From: Candidatus Zixiibacteriota bacterium
Lineage (GTDB): Bacteria; Zixibacteria; MSB-5A5; RBG-16-43-9
Reading direction: 5' to 3'
DNA: 16,138 bases
NCBI GenBank assembly: GCA_029858245.1
Contig: JAOUFL010000021.1
Coordinates: forward strand, 1 to 16,138
The first letter of the stretch is position 1. Every line of letters begins with the position of its first letter. Shown here one piece after another: positions 1-7,384 of the stretch. The notes under the pieces are model-generated. The model worked only from the letters and a program-made list of their open reading frames with translations, searched no databases and was not told the origin of the DNA. The position numbers were made by a program, and so were the translations under genes.

Positions 1-38
1 GAGAAGGAACTACCTTCACAATTAAATTGCCGGTTTAA
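1..38 (+). CDS. Sensor histidine kinase, C-terminal end only (partial)
   Basis: Reading from base 3, the window opens with codons for EGTTFTIKLPV and a TAA stop at 36-38. A G-T-x-F-x-I-x-L-P ending is the usual close of the HATPase_c domain of two-component histidine kinases (family knowledge). The gene lies 59 bases upstream of an NtrC-type response regulator on the same strand, the normal arrangement for a cognate pair. Only 11 residues are visible, so the sensor domain, membrane segments and the phosphorylated histidine are outside the window. Confidence 0.6.
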   Translation, partial: EGTTFTIKLPV

Positions 39-97
39 ACAGGCAGATCCATGTTGTCCTCAAACTGGGTCTGTGTTATGAAAAGTAAGGAGAGCTT

Positions 98-1438
98 ATG
101 CCTTTATACAGGATTTTAGTGGTGGATGACGAGGAAACGCAGAGGGAAATGTTAGATGGCTTTTTGAAGAGGGAAGGGTATTCTGTCTCTGTGGCTGATT
201 CAGGAGAGGAGGCTTTAAAGCTCTCCCGGGATAAATATTTCGAACTGGCACTCATAGACTTGAAAATGCCGGGTATGAACGGAATCGAGCTTCTGACTGA
301 ATTAAAAAAGATTAATCCGGAGATTCAGACTATAGTGATGACCGCATACGGAACAATGGAAACTGCGATTGAGGCTTTGAGAAAGGGGGCCATTCATTAC
401 CTTAATAAACCTATCGATCTTGAGGAGTTGAGAATCACCATTAAGAAAGCTCTGGAGAATCAGAGTATTTTAGCAGAGAATAGATATCTGAAGGAACAGT
501 TAGAGGAGAAATATAAGGAATTAAAGATAATCGGAGAAAGCAAAGCCATAAAAGAGGTATTGAGCACAGTTACCCGGGTGGCAAAATCTGATTCAACTGC
601 TTTAATAAGGGGAGAAAGCGGAACCGGAAAGGAATTAGTTGCCAGGTCGATTCATGCCCTGAGTGACAGGTCAGGGCAAAAGTTTATTTCCCTATCCTGT
701 GCTGCAATACCGGAGACTCTGCTTGAATCTGAGCTTTTCGGGTACGAGAAAGGCGCCTTTACCGGCGCTACCCGAAGGAAAATCGGAAGGTTCGAATTGG
801 CTGATTCGGGCACGCTTTTTCTGGATGAGATAGGCGATCTGTCTTTAGAGACACAGGTTAAGCTCCTCAGGGTAATTGAGACACAGGAATTTGAGAGACT
901 GGGAGGAAAGGAGACCATCAAGGTAAATGCAAGGATACTCTCTGCTACCCATCAGGATTTGGAAAAAAAGATAAAGGAAAGAGCCTTCAGAGAAGACCTT
1001 TATTACAGGCTTAATGTTATAACTATATTCATACCTCCTCTCAGGGAAAGGAAAGAGGATATTCTTTCTCTGGTCGACTATTTTATTCAAAAGTATAATC
1101 AAAAGTGCGGGAAAAACATCAAAGGAATCACCCAGGAAGCTAAGGATATTTTATTATCTCATTCCTGGCCCGGGAATATTCGCGAACTGGAAAACGTGAT
1201 CGAAAGGGGAGTCGTTTTAAACAGGGGAGAGGCAATTGACAAAACGGATTTAGCATATCTTAGTTTTCAGAAAGCCGAAGGGTTGTCTTCATCTCTCAAC
1301 TTGAAAGATCTGGAAAAGAGTCATATTCTCAAAGTCCTGGATAAAACAGGAGGGAACTTAAGCCAGGCTGCAGAACTCTTAGGTATTCACCGGAACACTC
1401 TAAGATTAAAAATAAAGGAATATGGTATAAAAGTATAA
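98..1438 (+). CDS. Sigma-54-dependent response regulator, NtrC/AtoC type
   Basis: A 446-residue transcription activator that should couple phosphorylation by the upstream kinase to ATP-driven opening of sigma-54 promoters. The receiver domain (about 4-120) has the acidic pocket D10-D11, phospho-acceptor D54, T82 and K104. The AAA+ domain (about 145-310) has Walker A GESGTGKE at 172-179, the sigma-54 contact loop GAFTGA at 219-224, Walker B around D243-E244 and a WPGNIREL sensor-II region at 357-364. A Fis-type helix-turn-helix occupies about 405-443. Every landmark of the family is present and the length is typical. AAGGAG at 87-92 fixes the ATG at 98. No clear -24/-12 sigma-54 promoter was found by eye in the window, so its targets probably lie elsewhere. 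Confidence 0.96.
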   Translation: MPLYRILVVDDEETQREMLDGFLKREGYSVSVADSGEEALKLSRDKYFELALIDLKMPGMNGIELLTELKKINPEIQTIVMTAYGTMETAIEALRKGAIHYLNKPIDLEELRITIKKALENQSILAENRYLKEQLEEKYKELKIIGESKAIKEVLSTVTRVAKSDSTALIRGESGTGKELVARSIHALSDRSGQKFISLSCAAIPETLLESELFGYEKGAFTGATRRKIGRFELADSGTLFLDEIGDLSLETQVKLLRVIETQEFERLGGKETIKVNARILSATHQDLEKKIKERAFREDLYYRLNVITIFIPPLRERKEDILSLVDYFIQKYNQKCGKNIKGITQEAKDILLSHSWPGNIRELENVIERGVVLNRGEAIDKTDLAYLSFQKAEGLSSSLNLKDLEKSHILKVLDKTGGNLSQAAELLGIHRNTLRLKIKEYGIKV

Positions 1439-1564
1439 TAATGATGCAAAAAAGTAACTATATGATGTTGATTTCTGGACTTGTTATTACATTTTTTAAA
1501 CATCAATAAAATGAGACATTTCTTGACAGGTAACGATACCGTTTCTGTTGTTATGCCCCACAAG

Positions 1565-2641
1565 TCATTTATGGCTTAGTATACTTATCTGCCGGGCTAA
1601 GTTTCCTGCAATCTGGGCGAAAATCTTTGAGACCTCAGAATCAGGATTTTCCAGAATAAAAGGTTTTCCCTCGTCTCCTGAAATCCTCAAATTCAAATCG
1701 ATGGGTATCTCTCCCAAAAAAGGAACACCTAAATCCTCTCCTGCCTTTCTTCCTCCTCCATAGCTGAAGATCTCGCTTCTTTTTCCGCAGTGCGGGCAGA
1801 GGAAATAGCTCATATTCTCGATTATCCCCAAAATGGGCACATTCAACTGCTGAAAAAGTTTCAGGGCTTTGATGGCGATCTTTTTTGCCACATCCTGGGG
1901 TGTGGTTACTATTACTGCTCCGGTTAAGGGAATGGTCTGGGCTAAAGTTAACTGAGCATCACCTGTTCCCGGAGGTAAATCTATTATCATATAATCCAGC
2001 TCTCCCCAATCCACGTCCCTTAAGAACTGCTGTATTGCCCCTGCTACCAGAGGACCTCTCCAGATTAAAGGGGTGCTTTCCTCCAGAAAAAAATCGATGG
2101 AAATAATCTTCAGATTATAATCTTCTGCCGGGATTATCTTGCCGGATTCAATATGGACTCCCTTTCCTGCGGATCCAGTTCCGGACTTAACCCCTAACAT
2201 CTGGGGTATGGTGGGACCATATAAATCAGCATCAAAAAGCCCAACCCTGGCTAAACAGCCTGAAAGGGCTAAGGCTAAATTCACACTAACCGTTGATTTT
2301 CCTACCCCACCCTTACCTGAGGCAATTGCAATAGTATTTTTCACATTGGGGATCAAATCCTCTGCTGAGATTTTCTTGAAGGCTTTAACTGAAGAGTCAA
2401 GCTTAACTTTGACATCTTTTACTCCGGGTAATTTCATCACAGCATCTTTTGAGTCTTTTTCGATTTTACCCTTCAGAGGGCAGGCTGGCGTGGTTAAGAC
2501 AATGGTAAAGCTGACCTCTCCATCTTTAATTTTTACATCTTTTATCATCCCCAGGGAGACCAGGTCTTTTTTTAAATCCGGATCCAGAACCCCGGATAAA
2601 GCTTCTAAAACCTCTTTTTCTGAAGGATTCTTTTCTTTCAT
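1565..2641 (-). CDS. Mrp/NBP35-type iron-sulfur carrier ATPase (ApbC-like)
   Basis: A 358-residue cytoplasmic P-loop ATPase of the Mrp/ApbC family, which by family knowledge binds and transfers Fe-S clusters to apo-proteins. The N-terminus (about 6-80) is a MIP18/DUF59 domain with its conserved cysteine in TTPACPL (C54). The deviant Walker A GKGGVGKS is at 109-116 and the DLPPGTGDAQ segment at 221-230. The dimer-bridging cluster cysteines are C282 and C285 (CPHC). The two-domain layout and length match bacterial Mrp. An AAAAAAGG stretch lies at 2649-2656 upstream of the start. The gene is convergent with the response regulator (126-base gap) and divergent from the exported cassette. Fe-S enzymes that might depend on such a carrier occur in the same window (radical SAM), but that link is inference. 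Confidence 0.95.
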   Translation of the reverse strand: MKEKNPSEKEVLEALSGVLDPDLKKDLVSLGMIKDVKIKDGEVSFTIVLTTPACPLKGKIEKDSKDAVMKLPGVKDVKVKLDSSVKAFKKISAEDLIPNVKNTIAIASGKGGVGKSTVSVNLALALSGCLARVGLFDADLYGPTIPQMLGVKSGTGSAGKGVHIESGKIIPAEDYNLKIISIDFFLEESTPLIWRGPLVAGAIQQFLRDVDWGELDYMIIDLPPGTGDAQLTLAQTIPLTGAVIVTTPQDVAKKIAIKALKLFQQLNVPILGIIENMSYFLCPHCGKRSEIFSYGGGRKAGEDLGVPFLGEIPIDLNLRISGDEGKPFILENPDSEVSKIFAQIAGNLARQISILSHK

Positions 2642-2724
2642 ATCTTATCCTTTTTTAGGTGTCTTTAAGTTTAGTCAACTTCAAGAAATTATCACATCCT
2701 TTAAAAATTGCAAGTAATTTAAAA

Positions 2725-2761
2725 TGCACAAAAAAAATTAATTATGCACAATTTTTGTGCA
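2725..2761. repeat. TGCACA inverted repeats in the divergent intergenic region
   Basis: TGCACAAAAA at 2725-2734 is an exact inverted copy of TTTTTGTGCA at 2752-2761. Inside this, 2745-2761 is itself a perfect palindrome, TGCACAA-TTT-TTGTGCA. A further inverted pair joins TTAATTATGCA (2738-2748) and TGCATAATTAA (2890-2900). The 286-base region separates the divergent mrp and lipoprotein genes, so an operator is plausible. No regulator is identified, and the high AT content raises the chance background. Confidence 0.5.
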
Positions 2762-2927
2762 GTTCAGAAATATATGCAAAATAAGTCCTTAATAATATAC
2801 TTTATATAAATACGATAACTTAATATATTATAATGCACTATAACCTATTACCTAATTCCTATTATCTGCTCTAAATCAGGCATAAGGTTTGCATAATTAA
2901 GAGTTGAACTTATAAAAAGGAGTTAAT

Positions 2928-3764
2928 ATGAAAAGGTTAATTTTGATTCTGGCAATAATCGCAGGGCTAACATTTATTTTCATTGGTTGTGAGAAAAAGG
3001 TATATGTGGTTGAGAAAGATAAAACACCGCCCTGTTCACCTAAAGGTGTTTATAGTGTTACCGGGGATGGTGCTGTTTATCTTTACTGGGAGGGAAGTGA
3101 CGAGCCTGATTTATCTAAATATGGAATATATTGGGCTCCTGAAACGGATGGTATTATTCCGGAGCCTGATGGTGATTTTACATTCATGACCTGGGTAAAT
3201 TCCACCTCGTACATTGATACTGATGTAACAAACGGAAACACTTATTACTATGTGATTACTGCAGTGGATTATTCTGGTAATGAAAGCGAGCCATCCGAGA
3301 TTCTTTATGATACACCCAGACCTGAAGGGTATAATGATACGCTTTTTAATTTATCAGTTAATCCAAACCATGCTGGCCTGTATTTGCACGAAGAACTCGG
3401 TCCGGTTGTAATTGCCTGGAATCACTCGCTTTGTGACATATTTCTGGATAAGGTTTCCGGAATATTTTATCTCAATACCACAGTGAAGGATAATATCCCC
3501 AATGACATTCAGGATTTCGGGTATACGGATAATCTGGACGAAATAAACGTTGCACCAACTACCGATATAGGCTGGTCCGAGTTAGGTTACGTAGAGGTGA
3601 TATTGAATCATACCTATGTCATCTGGACCTGGGATAATCATTATGCCAAGCTAAGAGTAACAGCGATCGAGAATGACTACATTAAATTCGAATGGGCATA
3701 CCAGATAGACGCGGGAAATCCGGAGCTTAAACCCGTACCCAAAAAGGTTGTAAATAGAAACTAA
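2928..3764 (+). CDS. Lipoprotein with fibronectin type III domain
   Basis: A 278-residue predicted lipoprotein. Residues 1-20 form a hydrophobic leader ending in FIG before C21, a usable SPase II lipobox. Residues 33-128 read as an FnIII domain: the TPPCSP entry, a Y-x-Y-W strand, then TYYYVITAVDYSGNES near 105-120, the classic F/G-strand pattern. The C-terminal half (about 135-278) looks beta-rich with many aromatic residues and ends in a segment (HYAKLRV near 238, AYQIDAGNPEL near 257) resembling tails of other FCB-group lipoproteins from memory; no named domain is assigned. AAGGAG at 2917-2922 supports the ATG. It is the first gene of a four-gene run of exported proteins, 12 bases ahead of the next start. 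A role in ligand or surface binding is inference. Confidence 0.85.
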   Translation: MKRLILILAIIAGLTFIFIGCEKKVYVVEKDKTPPCSPKGVYSVTGDGAVYLYWEGSDEPDLSKYGIYWAPETDGIIPEPDGDFTFMTWVNSTSYIDTDVTNGNTYYYVITAVDYSGNESEPSEILYDTPRPEGYNDTLFNLSVNPNHAGLYLHEELGPVVIAWNHSLCDIFLDKVSGIFYLNTTVKDNIPNDIQDFGYTDNLDEINVAPTTDIGWSELGYVEVILNHTYVIWTWDNHYAKLRVTAIENDYIKFEWAYQIDAGNPELKPVPKKVVNRN

Positions 3765-3776
3765 GAGGAGGTAAAA

Positions 3777-4211
3777 ATGAAAAGCAGAAAGTTAATTCTG
3801 GGTATTCTTCTGATAGTTTTAGGCGTTCTGGTGAGTGGATGTGTTCTCTATGCAGGTGGTGTATTTGGCGGTCCGAAAAATCGATACCAACATCCGCGCT
3901 ATTGTTTCGACTGCCATCACAGCCCTCACTGGACCAGGGTATATGTAAGCTGTGAGTTCTATGATTTCTATTTCGTGGATCGGGGTTATTATTACCTGCC
4001 CAGACACGGAGGGCATCGGGGTTACGTTTTCAAAAAGTACAGTTACAGCAAGGATAAGGACTTTATCAAGCATTATGAGAAATATAGAATCAGCGACAAG
4101 GAAAAGGCGAAGCTGGAGAGAGATAATAGAAAATTGAGCAAAAAGGAAGTAAAGAAAATAGAGAAGGATTATCGGGAAAAATCCAGAGTTCCCGAAAAGG
4201 GGAAAAGATAA
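3777..4211 (+). CDS. Small lipoprotein with a CxxCH motif and charged tail
   Basis: A 144-residue predicted lipoprotein of unknown function. A hydrophobic leader ends in LVSGC, with C22 as the lipidation site. Residues 35-80 are unusually rich in Tyr, His and Arg and contain CFDCHH (C43, C46, H47), which matches the CxxCH heme-attachment pattern but could equally bind a metal; C59 is a further cysteine. Residues about 85-144 are a Lys/Glu/Arg-rich segment likely to be helical. A strong AGAGGAGG site (3764-3771 region) precedes the ATG, and the gene begins 12 bases after the FnIII lipoprotein, so co-translation from one mRNA is likely. I do not recognise the family. Confidence 0.75.
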   Translation: MKSRKLILGILLIVLGVLVSGCVLYAGGVFGGPKNRYQHPRYCFDCHHSPHWTRVYVSCEFYDFYFVDRGYYYLPRHGGHRGYVFKKYSYSKDKDFIKHYEKYRISDKEKAKLERDNRKLSKKEVKKIEKDYREKSRVPEKGKR

Positions 4212-4220
4212 TTTTTAATA

Positions 4221-4239
4221 CTCCCGCTGTTTTCGGGAG
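4221..4239 (+). other. Intergenic hairpin between the short lipoprotein and DUF4384 genes
   Basis: CTCCCG (4221-4226) and CGGGAG (4234-4239) form a perfect 6-bp stem with a 7-base loop. No T-tract follows, so it is not a convincing terminator. It ends 17 bases before the preferred start of the next gene and may act in mRNA processing or in tuning expression within the operon (inference). Confidence 0.5.
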
Positions 4240-4256
4240 TGAAGGGAGTGATTGAA

Positions 4257-5570
4257 ATGTTGAAAATATTAAAACTAACTCTGGCAGTAGCGATTTTGAT
4301 GGTTAGTTTTAAACCGGCACTGGCAGAATTGCCAGAGGATTATAACCGGGAGTATGAAGGAAGGATTATTCGAACACCCCATCCGGACCTGGATATCGAG
4401 GTCTGGATCGATAAAGGAGAAGGGGCAACCTATTATCCGGGTGAGGAGATATATGTATATTTCCGCGCTTCCAGAGACTGTTATGTGGTGATTTATAATC
4501 TGGATACCAGAGGATATGTGAACATCCTTTATCCTTACGGCAATTATGATGACCCCTGGGTGGAAGGCGGCAGAGTATATCGTATACCCGGCGGATTTGA
4601 GGATTATTCCTTAACCGTTGACGGCCCCTCTGGAGTTGAATATATACAGGCTGTAGCATCCTATGAGCTGCTATCTCCACCGAACTGGCCCAGTTATTCC
4701 AGAGGAGTTCGTGCCGAACCTGAGGGAATCGTTACCTTAAGGATGGAAGAGGACGAAGACCCTTACATTTTCATGGAATGGGTTAACCACCGCATAAGAC
4801 CGACATACGATTATGCTACGGATATCTGCCAGTTATATGTGAGATATCCGCATCCCCGGTGGTATTACCATCCGGATCTCTACTGGGATTATCCCCATTA
4901 TTTCCCGTATCATTTAGGCAGTGTCTATATCTGGGCACCCTTTGCCGTAGAGGTCTATATCGATGGCATATTCTGGGGATTTGCACCGATAACCATTCCC
5001 TCGATGGTAATCGGCAGGCACTATGTAACGATTTATTACGATGGCTGCAGGGTCTGGGACGATTATGTCTATGTGGAGAGAAGCAAAACCATCAGAGTCC
5101 GGACAAATATCAGCGATAGGGTAAAATATGTTTCCAAAGATCCAGTTAAAAAAGATTACCGTAACTGGAAGGAAAAAGAATACCAGCAAGTCAAAGAGAT
5201 GAGATCAGCCCGGATAGAGAAAAACATTGGTTCACGCCCTGAATATACCAAGAGCAAATCCTCCAGGGTCGAGGAAAAACTCATTCAAAACCAGAAGAGG
5301 GACAGAACTGAATATACAGCCAGAGAAGAAACGATGGCCAGGGATAGAGCAAAGACTGCGAAGAATGAGATGGTAAGAGATAGGGAATTCAGGGAGAAAG
5401 AGATAAAACTACCTGTGAAAGAATATAAGACTGAACAGGTTTCCAGGGAGAAAAGTCTGAAATCTTCAAAAACCCAAGACAGGTCCGAAAAGTCATACAG
5501 GGAGAAAAGCAGTCAGGTTACCAAAAGAAACACGGAAGTAAAAAGAACTAAAAACTCAAAGGGTAAATGA
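4257..5570 (+). CDS. Exported DUF4384 / PEGA-domain protein with basic C-terminal tail
   Basis: A 437-residue secreted or periplasmic protein. The ATG at 4257 is preferred over an in-frame GTG at 4239 because GGAG at 4245-4248 is correctly spaced for it, the GTG lies in a hairpin arm, and the ATG gives a clean signal peptide ending ALA before E24. About residues 49-133 match DUF4384 (an Ile-Asp-Lys-Gly start, Tyr-Pro-Gly-Glu-x-Ile-x-Val, then Val-Val-Ile-Tyr-Asn and Asn-Ile-Leu-Tyr-Pro). About 195-225 is very rich in Tyr, Trp, His and Pro. About 223-283 looks like a PEGA-type domain (VEVYIDGIFWGFAP, then a VTIYYDGCRVW strand). From about 290 to the end is a Lys/Arg/Glu/Ser-rich low-complexity tail, probably disordered or helical. 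Domain names are by recognition; function is unknown. Confidence 0.85.
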   Translation: MLKILKLTLAVAILMVSFKPALAELPEDYNREYEGRIIRTPHPDLDIEVWIDKGEGATYYPGEEIYVYFRASRDCYVVIYNLDTRGYVNILYPYGNYDDPWVEGGRVYRIPGGFEDYSLTVDGPSGVEYIQAVASYELLSPPNWPSYSRGVRAEPEGIVTLRMEEDEDPYIFMEWVNHRIRPTYDYATDICQLYVRYPHPRWYYHPDLYWDYPHYFPYHLGSVYIWAPFAVEVYIDGIFWGFAPITIPSMVIGRHYVTIYYDGCRVWDDYVYVERSKTIRVRTNISDRVKYVSKDPVKKDYRNWKEKEYQQVKEMRSARIEKNIGSRPEYTKSKSSRVEEKLIQNQKRDRTEYTAREETMARDRAKTAKNEMVRDREFREKEIKLPVKEYKTEQVSREKSLKSSKTQDRSEKSYREKSSQVTKRNTEVKRTKNSKGK

Positions 5571-5580
5571 GGTGCCTAAA

Positions 5581-5997
5581 ATGAGAAGGATATCTATCAT
5601 CATAATTGCGATACTGCTATTGGTTTTTATTTTCTCTTCAGCTTCAGCCATCGAAAGGACTCCCAGAAAAGATAGCTCGACCAGCAGTGAGAAAAAAGAG
5701 ATATTGAAATCTACTCCTCCGGCTAAGGCTGAAAAGGAGGGAATTCAATCCGAGAAAGCTGTTAATAAGGAAACCGAAACCCGGAAACCGGAGAAAGAGA
5801 AAGGAATCTTTAAAATATTCAAGAAGCAGAAACCGGATTTGAAAAAGGAAATGAAAGAGAAAAAATACGACTATTTTATAGATAAAAACGGAAATGGTAT
5901 TGATGACCGGCTGGAGAAGAAAAAGGAAGAGAAAAGCACAGAGCAAAAAAGTGAAAAGAAAACTATATCCTCAGGGGGAAAAGGAAGAAGAAGATAA
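5581..5997 (+). CDS. Small secreted Lys/Glu-rich protein with EF-hand-type loop
   Basis: A 138-residue exported protein. The ATG at 5581 is preferred over an in-frame GTG at 5572, because GAGGTG at 5569-5574 is then correctly placed as the ribosome site and overlaps the previous stop codon. The leader is strongly hydrophobic with an SSASA cleavage site (cut near residue 23). The mature protein is dominated by Lys, Glu and Ser. Its one ordered-looking motif is D101-K-N-G-N-G-I-D-D-R-L-E112, which satisfies every ligand position of a 12-residue EF-hand or thrombospondin-3-type calcium loop. It starts 10 bases after the DUF4384 gene and ends the cassette before a strong terminator. No family is recognised; calcium binding is predicted from the motif only. 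Confidence 0.75.
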   Translation: MRRISIIIIAILLLVFIFSSASAIERTPRKDSSTSSEKKEILKSTPPAKAEKEGIQSEKAVNKETETRKPEKEKGIFKIFKKQKPDLKKEMKEKKYDYFIDKNGNGIDDRLEKKKEEKSTEQKSEKKTISSGGKGRRR

Positions 5998-6011
5998 AAG
6001 ATTAGTGAAAT

Positions 6012-6055
6012 TAATAGAGAAACCCCAGCTTGAAAAAGATGGGGTTTCTCTATTA
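6012..6055. terminator. Bidirectional terminator hairpin between convergent genes
   Basis: A perfect 16-bp inverted repeat, 6012-6027 against 6040-6055 (core AGAGAAACCCCA / TGGGGTTTCTCT), with a 12-base loop. It lies between the end of the exported cassette and the convergent RAM-domain gene, whose TAA stop codon (6053-6055, minus strand) is inside one arm. Each outgoing arm is pyrimidine-rich, so it can plausibly stop transcription from both sides. Confidence 0.85.
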
Positions 6056-6286
6056 CTCAAATGCCAGAAGAGTAGTAGTTTTCAATACCCCCTCCACTGC
6101 CTGGATCTGCTTGGTAATTATCCTGGGGATATCCTCGTAGCTTTTGGATTCCAGAATAGCTACTATGTCATAAGGTCCGGCTACAGCAGTAGCAGATTTA
6201 ATCTGCGGCAGTTCGTTGAGTACTTCGAGGGCACCGTTTATACTTCTTGGCTCCATCTCGATTAAGATAAAAGCTTTTATAGCCAT
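6053..6286 (-). CDS. Stand-alone Lrp/AsnC ligand-binding (RAM) domain protein
   Basis: A 77-residue protein equal to just the effector-binding domain of Lrp/AsnC regulators, with no DNA-binding helix-turn-helix. The beta-alpha-beta-beta-alpha-beta pattern is visible: the first strand AFILIEM (5-11), helix about 15-27, TAVAGPYDIVAILES at 33-47 with the family's G-x-x-D turn, the helix DIPRIITKQI at 52-61, and a final TTTLLAFE strand. Such proteins oligomerise and bind small ligands, often amino acids (family knowledge). GGAGAGGAG just upstream is a strong ribosome site and a good promoter sits close by. It may act alone or partner a full-length Lrp elsewhere. Confidence 0.93.
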   Translation of the reverse strand: MAIKAFILIEMEPRSINGALEVLNELPQIKSATAVAGPYDIVAILESKSYEDIPRIITKQIQAVEGVLKTTTLLAFE

Positions 6287-6316
6287 ACTAAGCTCCTCTC
6301 CTTGAGATCAAAAATA

Positions 6317-6345
6317 AAAATATAAAACTAAACCCATACTGTCAA
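6317..6345 (-). promoter_or_regulatory. Sigma-70-type promoter for the RAM-domain gene
   Basis: On the minus strand a perfect TTGACA (6340-6345) is separated by exactly 17 bases from TATTTT (6317-6322, 4 of 6 consensus matches). Transcription would start near 6310, giving a leader of about 24 bases with the GGAGAGGAG ribosome site. Confidence 0.65.
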
Positions 6346-6367
6346 ACAGAAATGAAGGGGGATTTGT

Positions 6368-6389
6368 GATTTTTAAATAGATAAAAATC
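6368..6389. repeat. AT-rich inverted repeat upstream of the DUF362 gene
   Basis: GATTTTTA (6368-6375) and TAAAAATC (6382-6389) form an 8-bp stem with a 6-base loop, followed by TTTTT at 6391-6395. It resembles a weak terminator or attenuator in the DUF362 leader, but the stem is nearly all A-T pairs and could be chance. Confidence 0.3.
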
Positions 6390-6448
6390 CTTTTTAAAAT
6401 AATCTGCTAATGACCTTCTAAGGAAAGTCGTATTTTATATAGGCTGTA

Positions 6449-7369
6449 ATGGAAAAAGAGGACTCTTTGAATAAATCCAAAGTTGTAATTATCCGTTCTA
6501 AGAAAGTACTGGGTAGCAATAATAAGGTCAATTCATCCGAGCTTGTCCTGATGCTTAAAAAAGGGCTTGTATCCCTTACGGGTGACCCGGATTTCAGGGA
6601 TGTTGTTAGCAGGTTCTATACACCTCAAGACGTAATAGGGATGAAGGTGAACTGCCTGGCGGGGAAGGGTGCTTCTACTCATCCGGAATTAGCTATAAGT
6701 TTTGCCAGCCTGCTGAAAGAAGCCGGTATCAAAGAAAAAAACATAATTATCTGGGACAGAGCCAATGCCGAACTGGAGGAGATGGGGTTCCCCCTGAATT
6801 ATTCCAGAAACGGGATACGGTGTTTCGGAACCGATACTGATACAGTTGGCTATTCCAGGGATTTATATCAATATTTGAACATCGGGAGCCTTTTGAGCCG
6901 GATACCCTTATACTACACCAGTGTTCAGGTTAACCTTCCGATGTTAAAAGACCATAGTCTGGCAGGAATAACCTGTTCACTGAAAAATTTCTACGGTGCT
7001 GTCAACAACCCCAATAAATATCATGAGGATGGCTGCAATCCTTTTGTAGCGGATCTGAATGCACTGCCGCAGATAAAAGATCAAAACCGACTTATTATCT
7101 GCGATGCTCTGACAGTTCAATATAGAGGAGGTCCCTCTTATCTTCCATACTGGAATGACGGATATGGCGGGATTATAATAAGCACTGATCCGGCAGCTCT
7201 GGATTTTACAGGCTACCAGGTGATAAACCAGCTAAGAAGGAAAAATGGGTCACCTACCCTGGAGAAATCAGGGATATTTCCCAAATATATTTTAACGGCT
7301 GCGGACAGGAATCATAATTTAGGCAAAGCCTCTTCGGATGAGATTGAAATAATAAAGGTTAGCCTATAA
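6449..7369 (+). CDS. DUF362 domain protein
   Basis: A 306-residue protein of the DUF362 (PF04015) family, whose biochemical role is not established. Recognisable signatures are IGMKVNCLAGKGASTHP at 63-79, PMLKDHSLAGITCSLKNFYG at 164-183 and STDPAALDF at 245-253, all usual in the family. There is no signal peptide and no ferredoxin-type CxxCxxC cluster, although some relatives carry them; scattered cysteines occur at 69, 125, 176, 196 and 218. The ribosome site before the ATG at 6449 is weak; an in-frame TTG at 6467 preceded by AGAGG is an alternative. Its stop is 15 bases before the radical SAM gene, so the two are probably co-transcribed and may share a substrate or maturation step. Confidence 0.88.
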   Translation: MEKEDSLNKSKVVIIRSKKVLGSNNKVNSSELVLMLKKGLVSLTGDPDFRDVVSRFYTPQDVIGMKVNCLAGKGASTHPELAISFASLLKEAGIKEKNIIIWDRANAELEEMGFPLNYSRNGIRCFGTDTDTVGYSRDLYQYLNIGSLLSRIPLYYTSVQVNLPMLKDHSLAGITCSLKNFYGAVNNPNKYHEDGCNPFVADLNALPQIKDQNRLIICDALTVQYRGGPSYLPYWNDGYGGIIISTDPAALDFTGYQVINQLRRKNGSPTLEKSGIFPKYILTAADRNHNLGKASSDEIEIIKVSL

Positions 7370-7384
7370 TTTAAAGGACTTGAA

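Noticed and set aside
1523..1554. TTGACA followed by TGTTAT on the plus strand, antisense to the mrp gene
   Set aside because: The spacing is 20 bases, the -10 match is poor, and there is no plausible plus-strand transcript at the end of two convergent genes.
2139..2717. Plus-strand open frame of 192 codons opposite mrp
   Set aside because: It overlaps the highly conserved Mrp coding region almost fully, has no recognisable protein pattern and no ribosome site.
3903..3920. Calling the short lipoprotein a c-type cytochrome
   Set aside because: One CxxCH motif without a recognisable cytochrome fold or a distal ligand pattern is not enough; reported as an observation instead.
4239..4256. GTG start for the DUF4384 gene, 18 bases upstream
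   Set aside because: It overlaps a hairpin arm and lacks a ribosome site, while the ATG at 4257 has one and gives a normal signal peptide.
4318..4333. Palindrome CTGGCAGAATTGCCAG inside the DUF4384 gene
   Set aside because: It lies within signal-peptide codons and does not fit sigma-54 spacing, so it is most likely chance.
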